In this document: piece by piece, positions 27,612-35,822 of the stretch | Layout of the letters: every line of letters begins with the position of its first letter | How positions within the stretch are numbered: the first letter of the stretch is position 1 | NCBI GenBank assembly: GCA_002346545.1 | Contig: DEAA01000003.1 | Coordinates: 43,873-107,872, forward strand | Source of the DNA: Acidobacteria bacterium UBA2994 | Lineage (GTDB): Bacteria > Acidobacteriota > Vicinamibacteria > Vicinamibacterales > UBA8438 | Reading direction: 5' to 3' | Length of the DNA stretch: 64,000 nucleotides | Program-made: the position numbers and the translations under genes | The notes under the pieces: model-generated | The model's database searches: none | The model's input: the letters and a program-made list of their open reading frames with translations, nothing else | Told to the model about the DNA's origin: nothing

Positions 27612-29042
27612 ATGCTGACCGCCGTCCTCCTGTATCTGTCGATCCTCGTGCTGATCGGCACCGTCAGAAGCCGACGAGTCAAGACGGGTGACGACTTCTT
27701 GGTGGCCGGCCGTACCCTGCCGGCCCGCGTACTCGTGTTCACGTTGCTGGCCACCTGGATCGGGTCCGGAAGCCTCTTCGGCGGCGCCGGACTTGGGTAT
27801 CGGGCAGGTTTTCCAGCGCTTTGGCAGTCGGCCGGCGCCTGGGCCGGAATCGCGCTGGTGTATTTCATCGCGCCACGGGTTCGGCGCATCGCCCAGTACA
27901 CCGTTCCGGACATTCTGGAGCTTCGCTATGGTCCCACGGCTCGGGTGCTGGGCACCGTGACCACCGTGCTGGCCTACGCCACGATCGCGGCCTATCAGTT
28001 CCGCGGCGGTGGCCGGCTGCTGGCGCTCATTGCGCCGGTCGATCCGGACACGGGGGCGTTGATCACCATGGTGTTCTGCGTGGTGTTTACCGCATTGGCC
28101 GGGATGTTATCGATTGCCTACCTGGACGTCGGCAATGGGACGCTGATGACCGTCGGCGTGACGCTGGCCGTGATCTTTATGGTGGGCGACGTCGGTGGTC
28201 TGGGTGCGGCGCTCGCGGCGCTCCCAGTCCAGCATGTGTCGGTGTTCGGTACCCTAGGGCCGCAGGCGTCACTCGCACTGTTCCTGCCCACGATGTTCCT
28301 GCTGCTGGGCGAAGCGAACATGTATCAGAAGTTCTTCTCGGCGCGCGACGAGCGGGCGGCGCGTCTCGCGGTGGGGGGGTGGATCGTCGGCACCATGGTG
28401 GTCGAGACGCTGATCGACGCGACCGGGATACTGGCCAGCGCCAGTACCCCTGGGCTGACCGACGCGCAGTCAGAGGAGATCGTCATCCGGGTGGCCACCG
28501 ACGTGCTTCCTGACTTTATGGGCGTGATCTTGGTGTGTGGCGCCGCAGCCATCATCGTGTCGACGGCCAACAGTTTCCTGCTTACGCCATCGACGAATCT
28601 GATTCGCGACGTCTACCAGCGGTTCATCAATCCGGACGTCACCAACCGCCAGTTGATCGCCTATACCCGAGCGATCGTCGTGCTACTGGGCGTGCTGGGC
28701 TACATCGCCGGTAACTTCTTCCCGACCATTCTAGAGATGGCTCTGTGGGCCTACACGATGTACGGGGCCGGGATTACGCCGGCGCTGCTCGGCGCCCTGC
28801 TGTGGCGACGGGCCACCCGCCAGGGCGGCGTGGCTTCGATCTTCGTCGGGATGGGGACGACGCTGGCGTGGGAGGTCGTGGGCCGGATCCGGACCGTGGA
28901 CGGAGTCCCTGGGTACCTGTTCGGTCTGGAGACCGCGTATCCGGCGCTGGCGCTGTCGATCGGGACGCTCGTGGTGGTGAGCCTGCTCACGCCGGCTCAA
29001 AGCGAGGAGGAGGCGGCGCCCTTACTCGGGGAAGCTCGCTGA
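27612..29042 (+). CDS. sodium:solute symporter (SSS family)
   Basis: 476 residues, about thirteen hydrophobic segments. The N-terminus reads LSILVLIGTVRSRRVKTGDD and FLVAGRTLPARVLVFTLLAT, and WIGSGSLFGGAGLGYRAGF is the family's TM1-like Na+ region. ATG 27612 follows GAGGGGCTC; an upstream frame adds 51 unconvincing residues. It converges tightly (one base) with the YggX gene. The substrate (amino acid, sugar, organic acid) cannot be assigned. Confidence 0.93.
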   Translation: MLTAVLLYLSILVLIGTVRSRRVKTGDDFLVAGRTLPARVLVFTLLATWIGSGSLFGGAGLGYRAGFPALWQSAGAWAGIALVYFIAPRVRRIAQYTVPDILELRYGPTARVLGTVTTVLAYATIAAYQFRGGGRLLALIAPVDPDTGALITMVFCVVFTALAGMLSIAYLDVGNGTLMTVGVTLAVIFMVGDVGGLGAALAALPVQHVSVFGTLGPQASLALFLPTMFLLLGEANMYQKFFSARDERAARLAVGGWIVGTMVVETLIDATGILASASTPGLTDAQSEEIVIRVATDVLPDFMGVILVCGAAAIIVSTANSFLLTPSTNLIRDVYQRFINPDVTNRQLIAYTRAIVVLLGVLGYIAGNFFPTILEMALWAYTMYGAGITPALLGALLWRRATRQGGVASIFVGMGTTLAWEVVGRIRTVDGVPGYLFGLETAYPALALSIGTLVVVSLLTPAQSEEEAAPLLGEAR

Positions 29043-29043
29043 G

Positions 29044-29343
29044 CTACTGGGCCTTGTCGTTCTCGGGCACGAACTCGGGCGGCAGCGCCGAGCCTTCGCC
29101 GAAGAAGAACTCTTCCATGAAGTTCGCCACCAGCGCCTGCGCCTCTTTCTCCCAGGGCTTGAGGTGGTACTCATTGAGGAGCATTTTCATTCGTTCTTCC
29201 CATTGCCCCCAGGCTTCGGCTGACACGTTCTCGAAGATTCGCTGGCCCAGCTCACCCGGCCAGGGGGGGGCTGGCAGTCCTGGCAGTTCTCGCTGAAACT
29301 TGGCGCACTTGACGAGACGAGGGCCGTCGGTGGAATTACTCAT
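29044..29343 (-). CDS. Fe(2+)-trafficking protein YggX
   Basis: 99-residue protein with the YggX pattern: VKCAKFQRELPGLPAPPWPGE, then FENVSAEAWGQWEERMKMLLNEY and FMEEFFFGEG. It protects iron-sulfur clusters from oxidation. The ATG at 29343 matches the family; a longer frame upstream is discarded. It is flanked by the symporter end and, 39 bases upstream, by the divergent MFS gene. Confidence 0.95.
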   Translation of the reverse strand: MSNSTDGPRLVKCAKFQRELPGLPAPPWPGELGQRIFENVSAEAWGQWEERMKMLLNEYHLKPWEKEAQALVANFMEEFFFGEGSALPPEFVPENDKAQ

Positions 29344-29382
29344 GGTCGGTATGTGGTCGTTAATCGTTACCCGAATCGTAAC

Positions 29383-30876
29383 ATGCACACCGCGACCCGG
29401 ATGATGGACCGCGCTCCGAGGACTAGAACGAGTCGGGCCGTGGCCACGGCCGGCGTGCTTGGCGGCACTTTCCTTGCCGCCATCGAAACGACGGTGGTAG
29501 CCGCCGCGATGCCGACGGTCGCCTCCCAGCTTGGAGGGCTCGAACACTACAGCTGGGTGTTCTCGGCCTATTTGTTGACCTCCACGGTCTCGATTCCGCT
29601 CTGGGGCAAGCTGTCAGACCTGTACGGTCGCCGTCGTTTCTATTTGTGGAGTGTCGGGCTCTTCTTGCTCGGGTCGGCGTTGTCTGGCGCCGCGCAGTCG
29701 ATGTCGGCGCTCATTTTATTTCGCGCGCTTCAAGGGGTCGGGGCGGGAGGTCTATTGCCGCTCGGGATGAGCGTCCTGGGCGATCTCTATACCCTGGAGG
29801 AGCGGGGGCGGATGCAGGGGCTTCTCAGCGGGGTTTGGGGTGTGGCCTCGGTGGTGGGGCCGGTGACCGGTGGCTATGTCACCGAACTGTTTTCGTGGCG
29901 GTGGGTGTTTTACCTGAACATTCCATTCGGGATTGCCGCGGCGCTGGCGGTGGGGGGTGCGCTGCGTGACCGGTCGGACCGAGAGGTCTACCAGGTCGAC
30001 TATGCCGGGGCGATGCTACTGACTGCTTCGGCCACCTTGTTGATCGTCGCGCTAAGCGGGAGCGGGTTCGAAGGTGGGATCGGCGGCTGGTGGGTGCTGC
30101 CAACCTATGTTGGCGCGGCGCTGTGCGGTGTATGGCTGGTGCGGGTGGAACGACGGGCGCTCGAGCCGATGGTGCCGCTTGATCTGTTGTCAGATCGCAT
30201 GGTCGCGTCGATCTCGGTGACCGGCGTACTCGTGGGGGTGTCGATGTTCGGCGCGATCAGCTACGTGCCGCTCTTCGTCCAGGAGGGTCTCGGTGGAACG
30301 CCGGTCGAGGCGGGGCAGGCGTTGACACCTTTGATCCTGGGGTGGGTCGTCACCTCCGTGGTGACGGGCCGGGTCGTCCTACGGGTCGGTTATCGACCGA
30401 TGGTGCTGACTGGTCTTGTGGCGGTGACCGCGAGCTTCTTCGGGTTGTCCCGGATCGACGAGGTCACCCCGGCTGGGGTCTTGCCTGGCGTGCTCATCCT
30501 GATGGGGATGGGCCTGGGAATGACCATCTTGTCGCTGGTGCTCGCGATGCAGAACGTCGTGTCGCGCCGTCACCTCGGGGTGGCGACGTCGTTCGGGCAG
30601 TTCACGCGGAGCATTGGTGGCGCGGTGGGAGTAGCGGTGCTGGGTGCCGTCATCGCCGCTACGTTGTCCAAGAGCGGGGCCACGTCTGACGACATGGTCC
30701 TTGGGATTCAGCGTGCGTTCTTCGGCGCGACGCTGGTGTCGGCGGCAGCGCTGTTGGCCGCCCTGCGGATGCCGGCCGGACTGCCTGCAGACCTGGTCCA
30801 TCCAGACAACCAAATGAGCGACCGCGAGGCCTCGACCTCCACTCCTCCCACCGGCCTTGAGCTCGAACCGGAATAG
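29383..30876 (+). CDS. MFS multidrug-type exporter (DHA2, 14 TM)
   Basis: 497 residues, about fourteen hydrophobic segments. Motif A appears as GKLSDLYGRRRF after TM2 and motif C-like Gly/Pro-rich VWGVASVVGPVTGGYVTEL in TM5, the antiporter signature. The acidic residue in AAIETTVVAAAMPTVA (TM1) is the DHA2 hallmark. A drug, siderophore or lipid-like compound is the likely cargo. Start may be at 29383, 29401 or 29404. It converges with the oxidoreductase gene with a 10-base gap. Confidence 0.92.
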   Translation: MHTATRMMDRAPRTRTSRAVATAGVLGGTFLAAIETTVVAAAMPTVASQLGGLEHYSWVFSAYLLTSTVSIPLWGKLSDLYGRRRFYLWSVGLFLLGSALSGAAQSMSALILFRALQGVGAGGLLPLGMSVLGDLYTLEERGRMQGLLSGVWGVASVVGPVTGGYVTELFSWRWVFYLNIPFGIAAALAVGGALRDRSDREVYQVDYAGAMLLTASATLLIVALSGSGFEGGIGGWWVLPTYVGAALCGVWLVRVERRALEPMVPLDLLSDRMVASISVTGVLVGVSMFGAISYVPLFVQEGLGGTPVEAGQALTPLILGWVVTSVVTGRVVLRVGYRPMVLTGLVAVTASFFGLSRIDEVTPAGVLPGVLILMGMGLGMTILSLVLAMQNVVSRRHLGVATSFGQFTRSIGGAVGVAVLGAVIAATLSKSGATSDDMVLGIQRAFFGATLVSAAALLAALRMPAGLPADLVHPDNQMSDREASTSTPPTGLELEPE

Positions 30877-30886
30877 CCTGTCCTGA

Positions 30887-32968
30887 TTAGTGAACCTGGC
30901 CTGCGTTGTCGGTGGCCCAGGTCTGGAGGTTCTCCCGATCGAGGTTGACGTTCACCACCCGGGTCACTTCCACCCGAGCATCGTTGAAGACCGCCCCGCC
31001 GCCCAGGTCGGTGAGCTCGTCCGAGACCAGCGCGTTGGCTGTGGCGCCGTTCAGCGTGCTCATCCGCCATAGTCCTTTGGGGAGGCCGACCGTGCCCGGG
31101 CGCATGTCGGAGTTGATAGTCACCGGCGTGTGCACCTCTCCGAGCGCGTTGAAGATCCGGACGGTGTCGCCGGTCGAGAGGCCGCGCCGGTTGGCGTCGT
31201 TGGGGTGCATCTGCAAGCTGGCCGCCCTGGTCCGCAGTTCTCCAAGACTGGAGTTGATGGTCTTCTCGGTCGCGGGCGAAATTAGGGTGAGCGGATAGGC
31301 CTCCTCCTCGGCTGCCGGTCGATACCGGTACAGGCCCTGCGGGCTTTCCTGATCTAGATGCTCCGGGAAGAGGTGCACTTTCTCGTCCGGTGTCCTCGGT
31401 TGGACGTCCACGAACTGCACCGGGTTTTCGCCAGCCGGGCCCGGGGCGAAGCCGTTCTCTAGCAGCGGCGCGCGCAACTCGTCAGGCAGCGTCATGCCGA
31501 CCTGGAGCAAGGTCTCGACGTCTGTCGTTTCCTCGGCGCCACAGGGCAGTTCGAGCCGCTGGGCCAGTTCGGAGAACACCTCGACATTGGGTCGTGATTG
31601 TCCGACTGCATCGATGACAGGCCGTCCCATCAGCACGTTGCCGGTGCCATATCCACGGACCACGTCGTACGACTCGAGAAAGGTGGTGGCTGGAAGGATG
31701 ACGTCGGCCAGCAACGCCGTGTCGGTCATGACCTGATCGAAGACGACTGTGAATAGGTCGTCCCGCTGCAGGCCTTCAATCACCCGGTTTTGGTTCGGCA
31801 TCGTAGCCACCGGGTTGCAGTTGTAGACGAACAGCATCTGGACCGGTGGGTCGCGGTAGTCGAGCAGCGCCTCACCCAGCTTGTTCATGTTGATGGTGCG
31901 GGTCTCGGGGGGCGGGGTGTCGATCCAGCGCTCGGCGTCGAGCCGCCAAGCGGTCGAGTTGCTCATCGAGTAGCCGCCGCCGCGTACGCCGAACTTTCCG
32001 GCGACCGCAGGCAGCGCAAGGACCGACAACGCGGCGTTGCCGCCGTTTCGGTTCCGCTCCAGGCCCCATCCGCATCGAATGACGGCGGGCGAGATCTCGG
32101 CGTACAGCTCAGCGATGTTTTCGAGTAGTTCCTGATCGACGCCGGCGACCTCGGATGCTCGTTCGAACGTCCACTCCTCCGCCCGTCTCCGCAGACGGTC
32201 GGCGCCAACGGTATGGGTCTCGAGGAATGTCTCATCTGCGAGGCCCTGTTCGAATAGGAACCGGTGGATCGAGAGGGCGATGACCACGTCGGTGCCGGGC
32301 CGCAGCGGTAGGTGCACGTCGGCCTGTCTCGCGAGATTCGTCCGGCGCGGGTCGATAACCACGAGTGCGGCGCCCGCTTCCTGTGCTGCCTTGATGTGCG
32401 GGACCAGGTGGATGCCGGTGCTCGACGGGTTGGCGCCCCAGACTACGATCAGCCGGGCATGGCGATAGTCCGCGTAGCTGACCCCGGGCATCTTGCCGTA
32501 GAGAGCCTCATTGGCCGTGCTGGTTGGCATGGCGCAGACCGTGCGCGCCAGGCGCGAGGCGCCGAACTGCCGGAACAGTCGTGCATCGATGGTGTCTTGG
32601 GTGAGCAGGCCGTTCGAGCCGCCATAGGAAAAGGGGAGGACCGCCTCGGCGCCGTCGCGGTCGCGTATCTCACGCATCCGCCTGGTCACCAGCGCCAGCG
32701 CGTCGTCCCAGCTGGCCCGTTTGAACTCGCCTTGCCGGCCGTCGCGAATGAGTGGGGTCAGTAGGCGCTTGTCGCCGTAAACGCGCCGGTCGAATTGTCG
32801 GACCTTGCCGCAGATGTAGCCGGACGTGGTCGACTGCGTCTCCGAACCGTCAATCTTGACGAGCTTGCCTTTCTCGACAGTGACCTCGAGGCTGCAGGCG
32901 TCTGGGCAATCGAGCGGACAGACAGTGTCGACAGTGGAGTGGCCCCACTTAAGATCGTCGTCGGACAT
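30887..32968 (-). CDS. molybdopterin-dependent oxidoreductase
   Basis: 693 residues of the DMSO-reductase superfamily. The N-terminal [4Fe-4S] motif is CPLDCPDAC (Cys17, 21, 25) with Cys53 in GYICGK. The pterin-binding domains follow (WGANPSSTG, IDPRRT) and the C-terminal domain contains LHPNDANRRGL-type sequence (QMHPNDANRRGLSTGD). The catalytic-position region LARTVCAMPTSTANE suggests a cysteine- or threonine-type ligand, so the substrate is not predictable. No small subunits, membrane anchor or Tat signal are seen, unlike respiratory relatives; a cytoplasmic enzyme is indicated. Confidence 0.9.
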   Translation of the reverse strand: MSDDDLKWGHSTVDTVCPLDCPDACSLEVTVEKGKLVKIDGSETQSTTSGYICGKVRQFDRRVYGDKRLLTPLIRDGRQGEFKRASWDDALALVTRRMREIRDRDGAEAVLPFSYGGSNGLLTQDTIDARLFRQFGASRLARTVCAMPTSTANEALYGKMPGVSYADYRHARLIVVWGANPSSTGIHLVPHIKAAQEAGAALVVIDPRRTNLARQADVHLPLRPGTDVVIALSIHRFLFEQGLADETFLETHTVGADRLRRRAEEWTFERASEVAGVDQELLENIAELYAEISPAVIRCGWGLERNRNGGNAALSVLALPAVAGKFGVRGGGYSMSNSTAWRLDAERWIDTPPPETRTINMNKLGEALLDYRDPPVQMLFVYNCNPVATMPNQNRVIEGLQRDDLFTVVFDQVMTDTALLADVILPATTFLESYDVVRGYGTGNVLMGRPVIDAVGQSRPNVEVFSELAQRLELPCGAEETTDVETLLQVGMTLPDELRAPLLENGFAPGPAGENPVQFVDVQPRTPDEKVHLFPEHLDQESPQGLYRYRPAAEEEAYPLTLISPATEKTINSSLGELRTRAASLQMHPNDANRRGLSTGDTVRIFNALGEVHTPVTINSDMRPGTVGLPKGLWRMSTLNGATANALVSDELTDLGGGAVFNDARVEVTRVVNVNLDRENLQTWATDNAGQVH

Positions 32969-33030
32969 CTGGCGAGTGTACCACCGGAGCGGCGCGGAGC
33001 CCGGGGTGTGCGCGAGCGTGAGGGAAAGTC

Positions 33031-33059
33031 AGGGCGGACCTCGTAATGAGGTCCACCCT
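33031..33059. promoter_or_regulatory. 29-bp dyad in the divergent spacer
   Basis: AGGGCGGACCTC (33031-33042) and GAGGTCCACCCT (33048-33059) pair at 11 of 12 positions around a five-base centre. It sits 62 bases from the molybdopterin gene start and 77 from the DUF3810 start. An operator for a dimeric regulator is possible; as RNA it would be a hairpin. Confidence 0.4.
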
Positions 33060-33135
33060 GGGTGAGCCGGATGGCCGGAGCTCGTGCCACTGTCGGTCGC
33101 GTATCATGGCTGGCGTACCGTCTGGGAATCCATCC

Positions 33136-34251
33136 ATGATCTCTGCGCGTGAACGCCGAGCCGCCTCGCTGTTCCGCCGTTCGCTGTCGTGGCAGCTGGG
33201 CGTGGTGGTCGCTGCGCTCGCCATGGCGTTGCTCCCGATGCCCCGGGGGATGGTCGAGGTTGTGTACGCGGGCGGTTTCTACCCGCTTGTTCGAGACATC
33301 ATTACCGCCGTCAGCCGCCTCGTCGACCTCGCCTTATTCGATGTGCTGCTGGTCGCTGGGTCGTTCCTGGTCGTGAGTTGGTGGGTCTGGCGTCTCTCTG
33401 CCGCCTCCGGTGGTAGTCGACGCGCGACAGTGGCCGGTCTTTTTGCAGGCACCCTGGTTGCCGCGGCGGCGCTCTATCTCGTATTCCTGGCGACCTGGGG
33501 CCTCAACTACCGCCGCGAGGCGCTGGCTTCGAGGCTCGAGTACGACGCGGCGGCCATCAACGCGGAGCGCCTGGAGGTGCTGACCGCGTCGGCGATCTCC
33601 GAGCTCAACCGGCTCTTTGATACGACGACCGACCTGCGCTGGCCGCAGCTCGATGACCTACCTGAGCGCCTGGGGCCGGCGTTCGAGCGGGTCCAGCGCC
33701 AGCTTGGTGGTGTCCGACCTGCCTCAAGTGTGCGCCCTCGTCGCTCCCTGTTGACGCCGTACTTCCGGCGGGCTGGCATCGACGGGATGATCGACCCGTT
33801 CTTCCTACAGGTGCTCGTCAACGACACTGTGCTGCCATTCGAGCGCCCGTTCGTGACGGCGCACGAATGGGCACATCTGGCGGGCTTTGCTCATGAAGCG
33901 GAAGCCAACTTCGTAGGGTGGCTGGTCTGTCTGGATGGTGATCAGGCGATGCAGTACAGCGGGTGGATGTTCCTGGTGCCCCGTCTGCTCGGAGCATTGC
34001 CTGAAGAGGTCCAGCGGTGGCTCGAGGCCCAGCTCGCCGACGGGCCACGCGCGGACTACGCGGCGCTCCGCGCACGCTTGAGTCGGGTAGTCCCCGTCGT
34101 GCAACAGAGCGCCCGGCGTCTTAACGACCAGTACCTGCGGGCCAACCGGGTCACTAGTGGGGTGGCGAGCTACGGCGAAGTCGTCCAGCTGGTCCTAGGT
34201 ACCAAGCTCGGGCGTAGTCAGTGGCCGGCGTCGTCCCTCGCAGTGCCCTAG
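33136..34251 (+). CDS. DUF3810 membrane metallopeptidase-like protein
   Basis: 371 residues with two to three TM segments at the N-terminus (about 22-45, 60-85, 102-125). The diagnostic DUF3810 zinc motif is present in PFVTAHEWAHLAGFAHEAEAN: HEWAH plus a second Glu nine residues on. The rest is soluble on the periplasmic or cytoplasmic side. DUF3810 proteins are predicted membrane-linked metalloproteases of unknown substrate. Start ATG 33136 is preferred by its position directly before the basic residues that precede TM1; ATG 33106 is an alternative. The C-terminus (VQLVLGTKLGRSQ) is also family-like. Confidence 0.88.
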   Translation: MISARERRAASLFRRSLSWQLGVVVAALAMALLPMPRGMVEVVYAGGFYPLVRDIITAVSRLVDLALFDVLLVAGSFLVVSWWVWRLSAASGGSRRATVAGLFAGTLVAAAALYLVFLATWGLNYRREALASRLEYDAAAINAERLEVLTASAISELNRLFDTTTDLRWPQLDDLPERLGPAFERVQRQLGGVRPASSVRPRRSLLTPYFRRAGIDGMIDPFFLQVLVNDTVLPFERPFVTAHEWAHLAGFAHEAEANFVGWLVCLDGDQAMQYSGWMFLVPRLLGALPEEVQRWLEAQLADGPRADYAALRARLSRVVPVVQQSARRLNDQYLRANRVTSGVASYGEVVQLVLGTKLGRSQWPASSLAVP

Positions 34252-34434
34252 CCTCGCAGGTAGGCGCCAGTTCTGCCGGTGATCAGCAGAACTGCCGAGC
34301 AGTTCTCCGGAGCAGGACTGGTGTTTGGATCGAAGCCTCATCCAAGTACTGCTGCGAGGACGCCTGCCGTCGTCGTATGATCTCCTCACGCCATGACACG
34401 GTCGGTGTCGTCGCTGAACGGAATTGCAGGTGCT

Positions 34435-34626
34435 ATGTTCAAGTTGATTCCCACGGTACGCGGGGGAGCGGTGAATTCGTCGATCGTCTTCGATCGCTAC
34501 GACACGGTGGAGGCGGCGCGCGAGGCGATCAAGGCGCTGATTCACGAAAATCAGCGGGTCACGCGAGTGATGATCGTCGACGACTCTAACGGGTCGAAGT
34601 TCGTCGAGTGGATCGAGCGGTCGTAA
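34435..34626 (+). CDS. small conserved-looking protein
   Basis: 63 residues, MFKLIPTVRGGAVNSSIVF at the start, an Ala/Glu-rich helix (VEAAREAIKALIHENQ) and a C-terminal beta/alpha unit (VTRVMIVDDSNGSKFVEWIERS). AGGTG sits six bases before ATG 34435; an in-frame ATG at 34393 is an alternative. Codon use is coding-like. It converges on metF with 16 bases between the stops. Function is unknown. Confidence 0.65.
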   Translation: MFKLIPTVRGGAVNSSIVFDRYDTVEAAREAIKALIHENQRVTRVMIVDDSNGSKFVEWIERS

Positions 34627-34642
34627 GACCGCGCGGAGCTGC

Positions 34643-35629
34643 TCAAGATCGGTCGGTGAGGCCGAGGTGCTCGAAGATCGCGGTGGCGCCTTCCGGGCGA
34701 TTGAGCGAGTAGAGGTGTATGCCCGGCGCTCCGCCGGCAAGAAGCGCCTCGCACTGTCGGCTCGCGAACTCTGCGCCGAAATGGGCGACCGCAGCCGTGT
34801 CGTCGCCGAACGACTCGAGTGTCGACAGCAGGCTCGACGGCAGGGTGGCGCCACAGAGCGCCGCGAATCGGGTGATCTGCTCACGGCTGAGGATCGGTAG
34901 TACCCCCGGTGTGAGCGGAACATCGACCCCCAGCTCACCGACTAGATAGTCCCGGAACGCGAAGTAGTCGTCGTTGTCGAAGAAGAGCTGGGTGAGGACG
35001 AAGTCCGCCCCATGATCGATCTTCGCTTTCAGGCGCTGCCAGTCGACGTGTCTGCCTTCCGTGCATGCAATGTGGCTTTCCGGGAAACCCGCGGTGCCGA
35101 TCGAGAAGCCGCTCCTCTCGCGGATGAACTCCACCAACTGGTAGGAATACTCGAAGCCTGTCCCGCTAGATCGATGTTCCTCGGGGGCCTGCGGCGGATC
35201 ACCGCGTAGCGCCAAGATGTTGCGGATCCCGCGGCTCCGTGCGTCGTCGAGGTAGCGTCCGATGTCGGCAAGCGTGGTGCTGATACAGGTGAGGTGCGCC
35301 ATCGTCGTCGTCTGATGACGTCGCTGGATCGCATCGGCTAGCTCGAGCGTTTTGTCTCTGGTGCTGCCGCCAGCGCCGTAGGTGACGGAATAGAAGTCTG
35401 GACCGAGCGCTTGCAGGGCGGGGAGAGTCCGGTCGAACAGCGTGGCGTTGCCCTTCTCGGTCTTTGGAGGGAAGAGTTCGATCGACATGACCGGTCGATC
35501 GACTGCTTTCGCTTCGGCGTAGATGTCCCGGATCAGTCGGATGCTCGTCGGTGTTACGCCGGCCCTGGTCGGTAGGCGCGTGAGACGAGAGTTTGGGCTG
35601 GCACTCATCGGACGGGTCACATGGCTCAT
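34643..35629 (-). CDS. metF: methylenetetrahydrofolate reductase
   Basis: FAD enzyme that reduces 5,10-methylene-THF to 5-methyl-THF for methionine synthesis. The TIM-barrel landmarks are MSIELFPPKTEKG, FYSVTYGAGGSTRDKTLEL, the FAD region LALRGDPPQ and FVLTQLFFDND, and the end is PGIHLYSLNRPEGATAIFEHLG. The start could be 35629 (MSHVTRP) or 35608 (MSASPNS); neither has a well-spaced ribosome site. The product is about 330 residues, slightly longer at the N-terminus than E. coli MetF. Confidence 0.94.
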   Translation of the reverse strand: MSHVTRPMSASPNSRLTRLPTRAGVTPTSIRLIRDIYAEAKAVDRPVMSIELFPPKTEKGNATLFDRTLPALQALGPDFYSVTYGAGGSTRDKTLELADAIQRRHQTTTMAHLTCISTTLADIGRYLDDARSRGIRNILALRGDPPQAPEEHRSSGTGFEYSYQLVEFIRERSGFSIGTAGFPESHIACTEGRHVDWQRLKAKIDHGADFVLTQLFFDNDDYFAFRDYLVGELGVDVPLTPGVLPILSREQITRFAALCGATLPSSLLSTLESFGDDTAAVAHFGAEFASRQCEALLAGGAPGIHLYSLNRPEGATAIFEHLGLTDRS

Positions 35630-35822
35630 CTCCCTGTGTGTTCTCGGCTGCATCGGTTGACGGCTGTAGACGGCCGACGGGAGGTCGGCCGAGCCTACCA
35701 CTGGCGTTTCGAGACTGACAAGGAGACCGGTTGCGTCCGTCTGCCGTTGGCCATACAGTGCTGCAACGCAGTGTCAACGTCGGCGACGATTCGCTGCAGT
35801 ACTCTCTGGAGACCAGAGCGTT

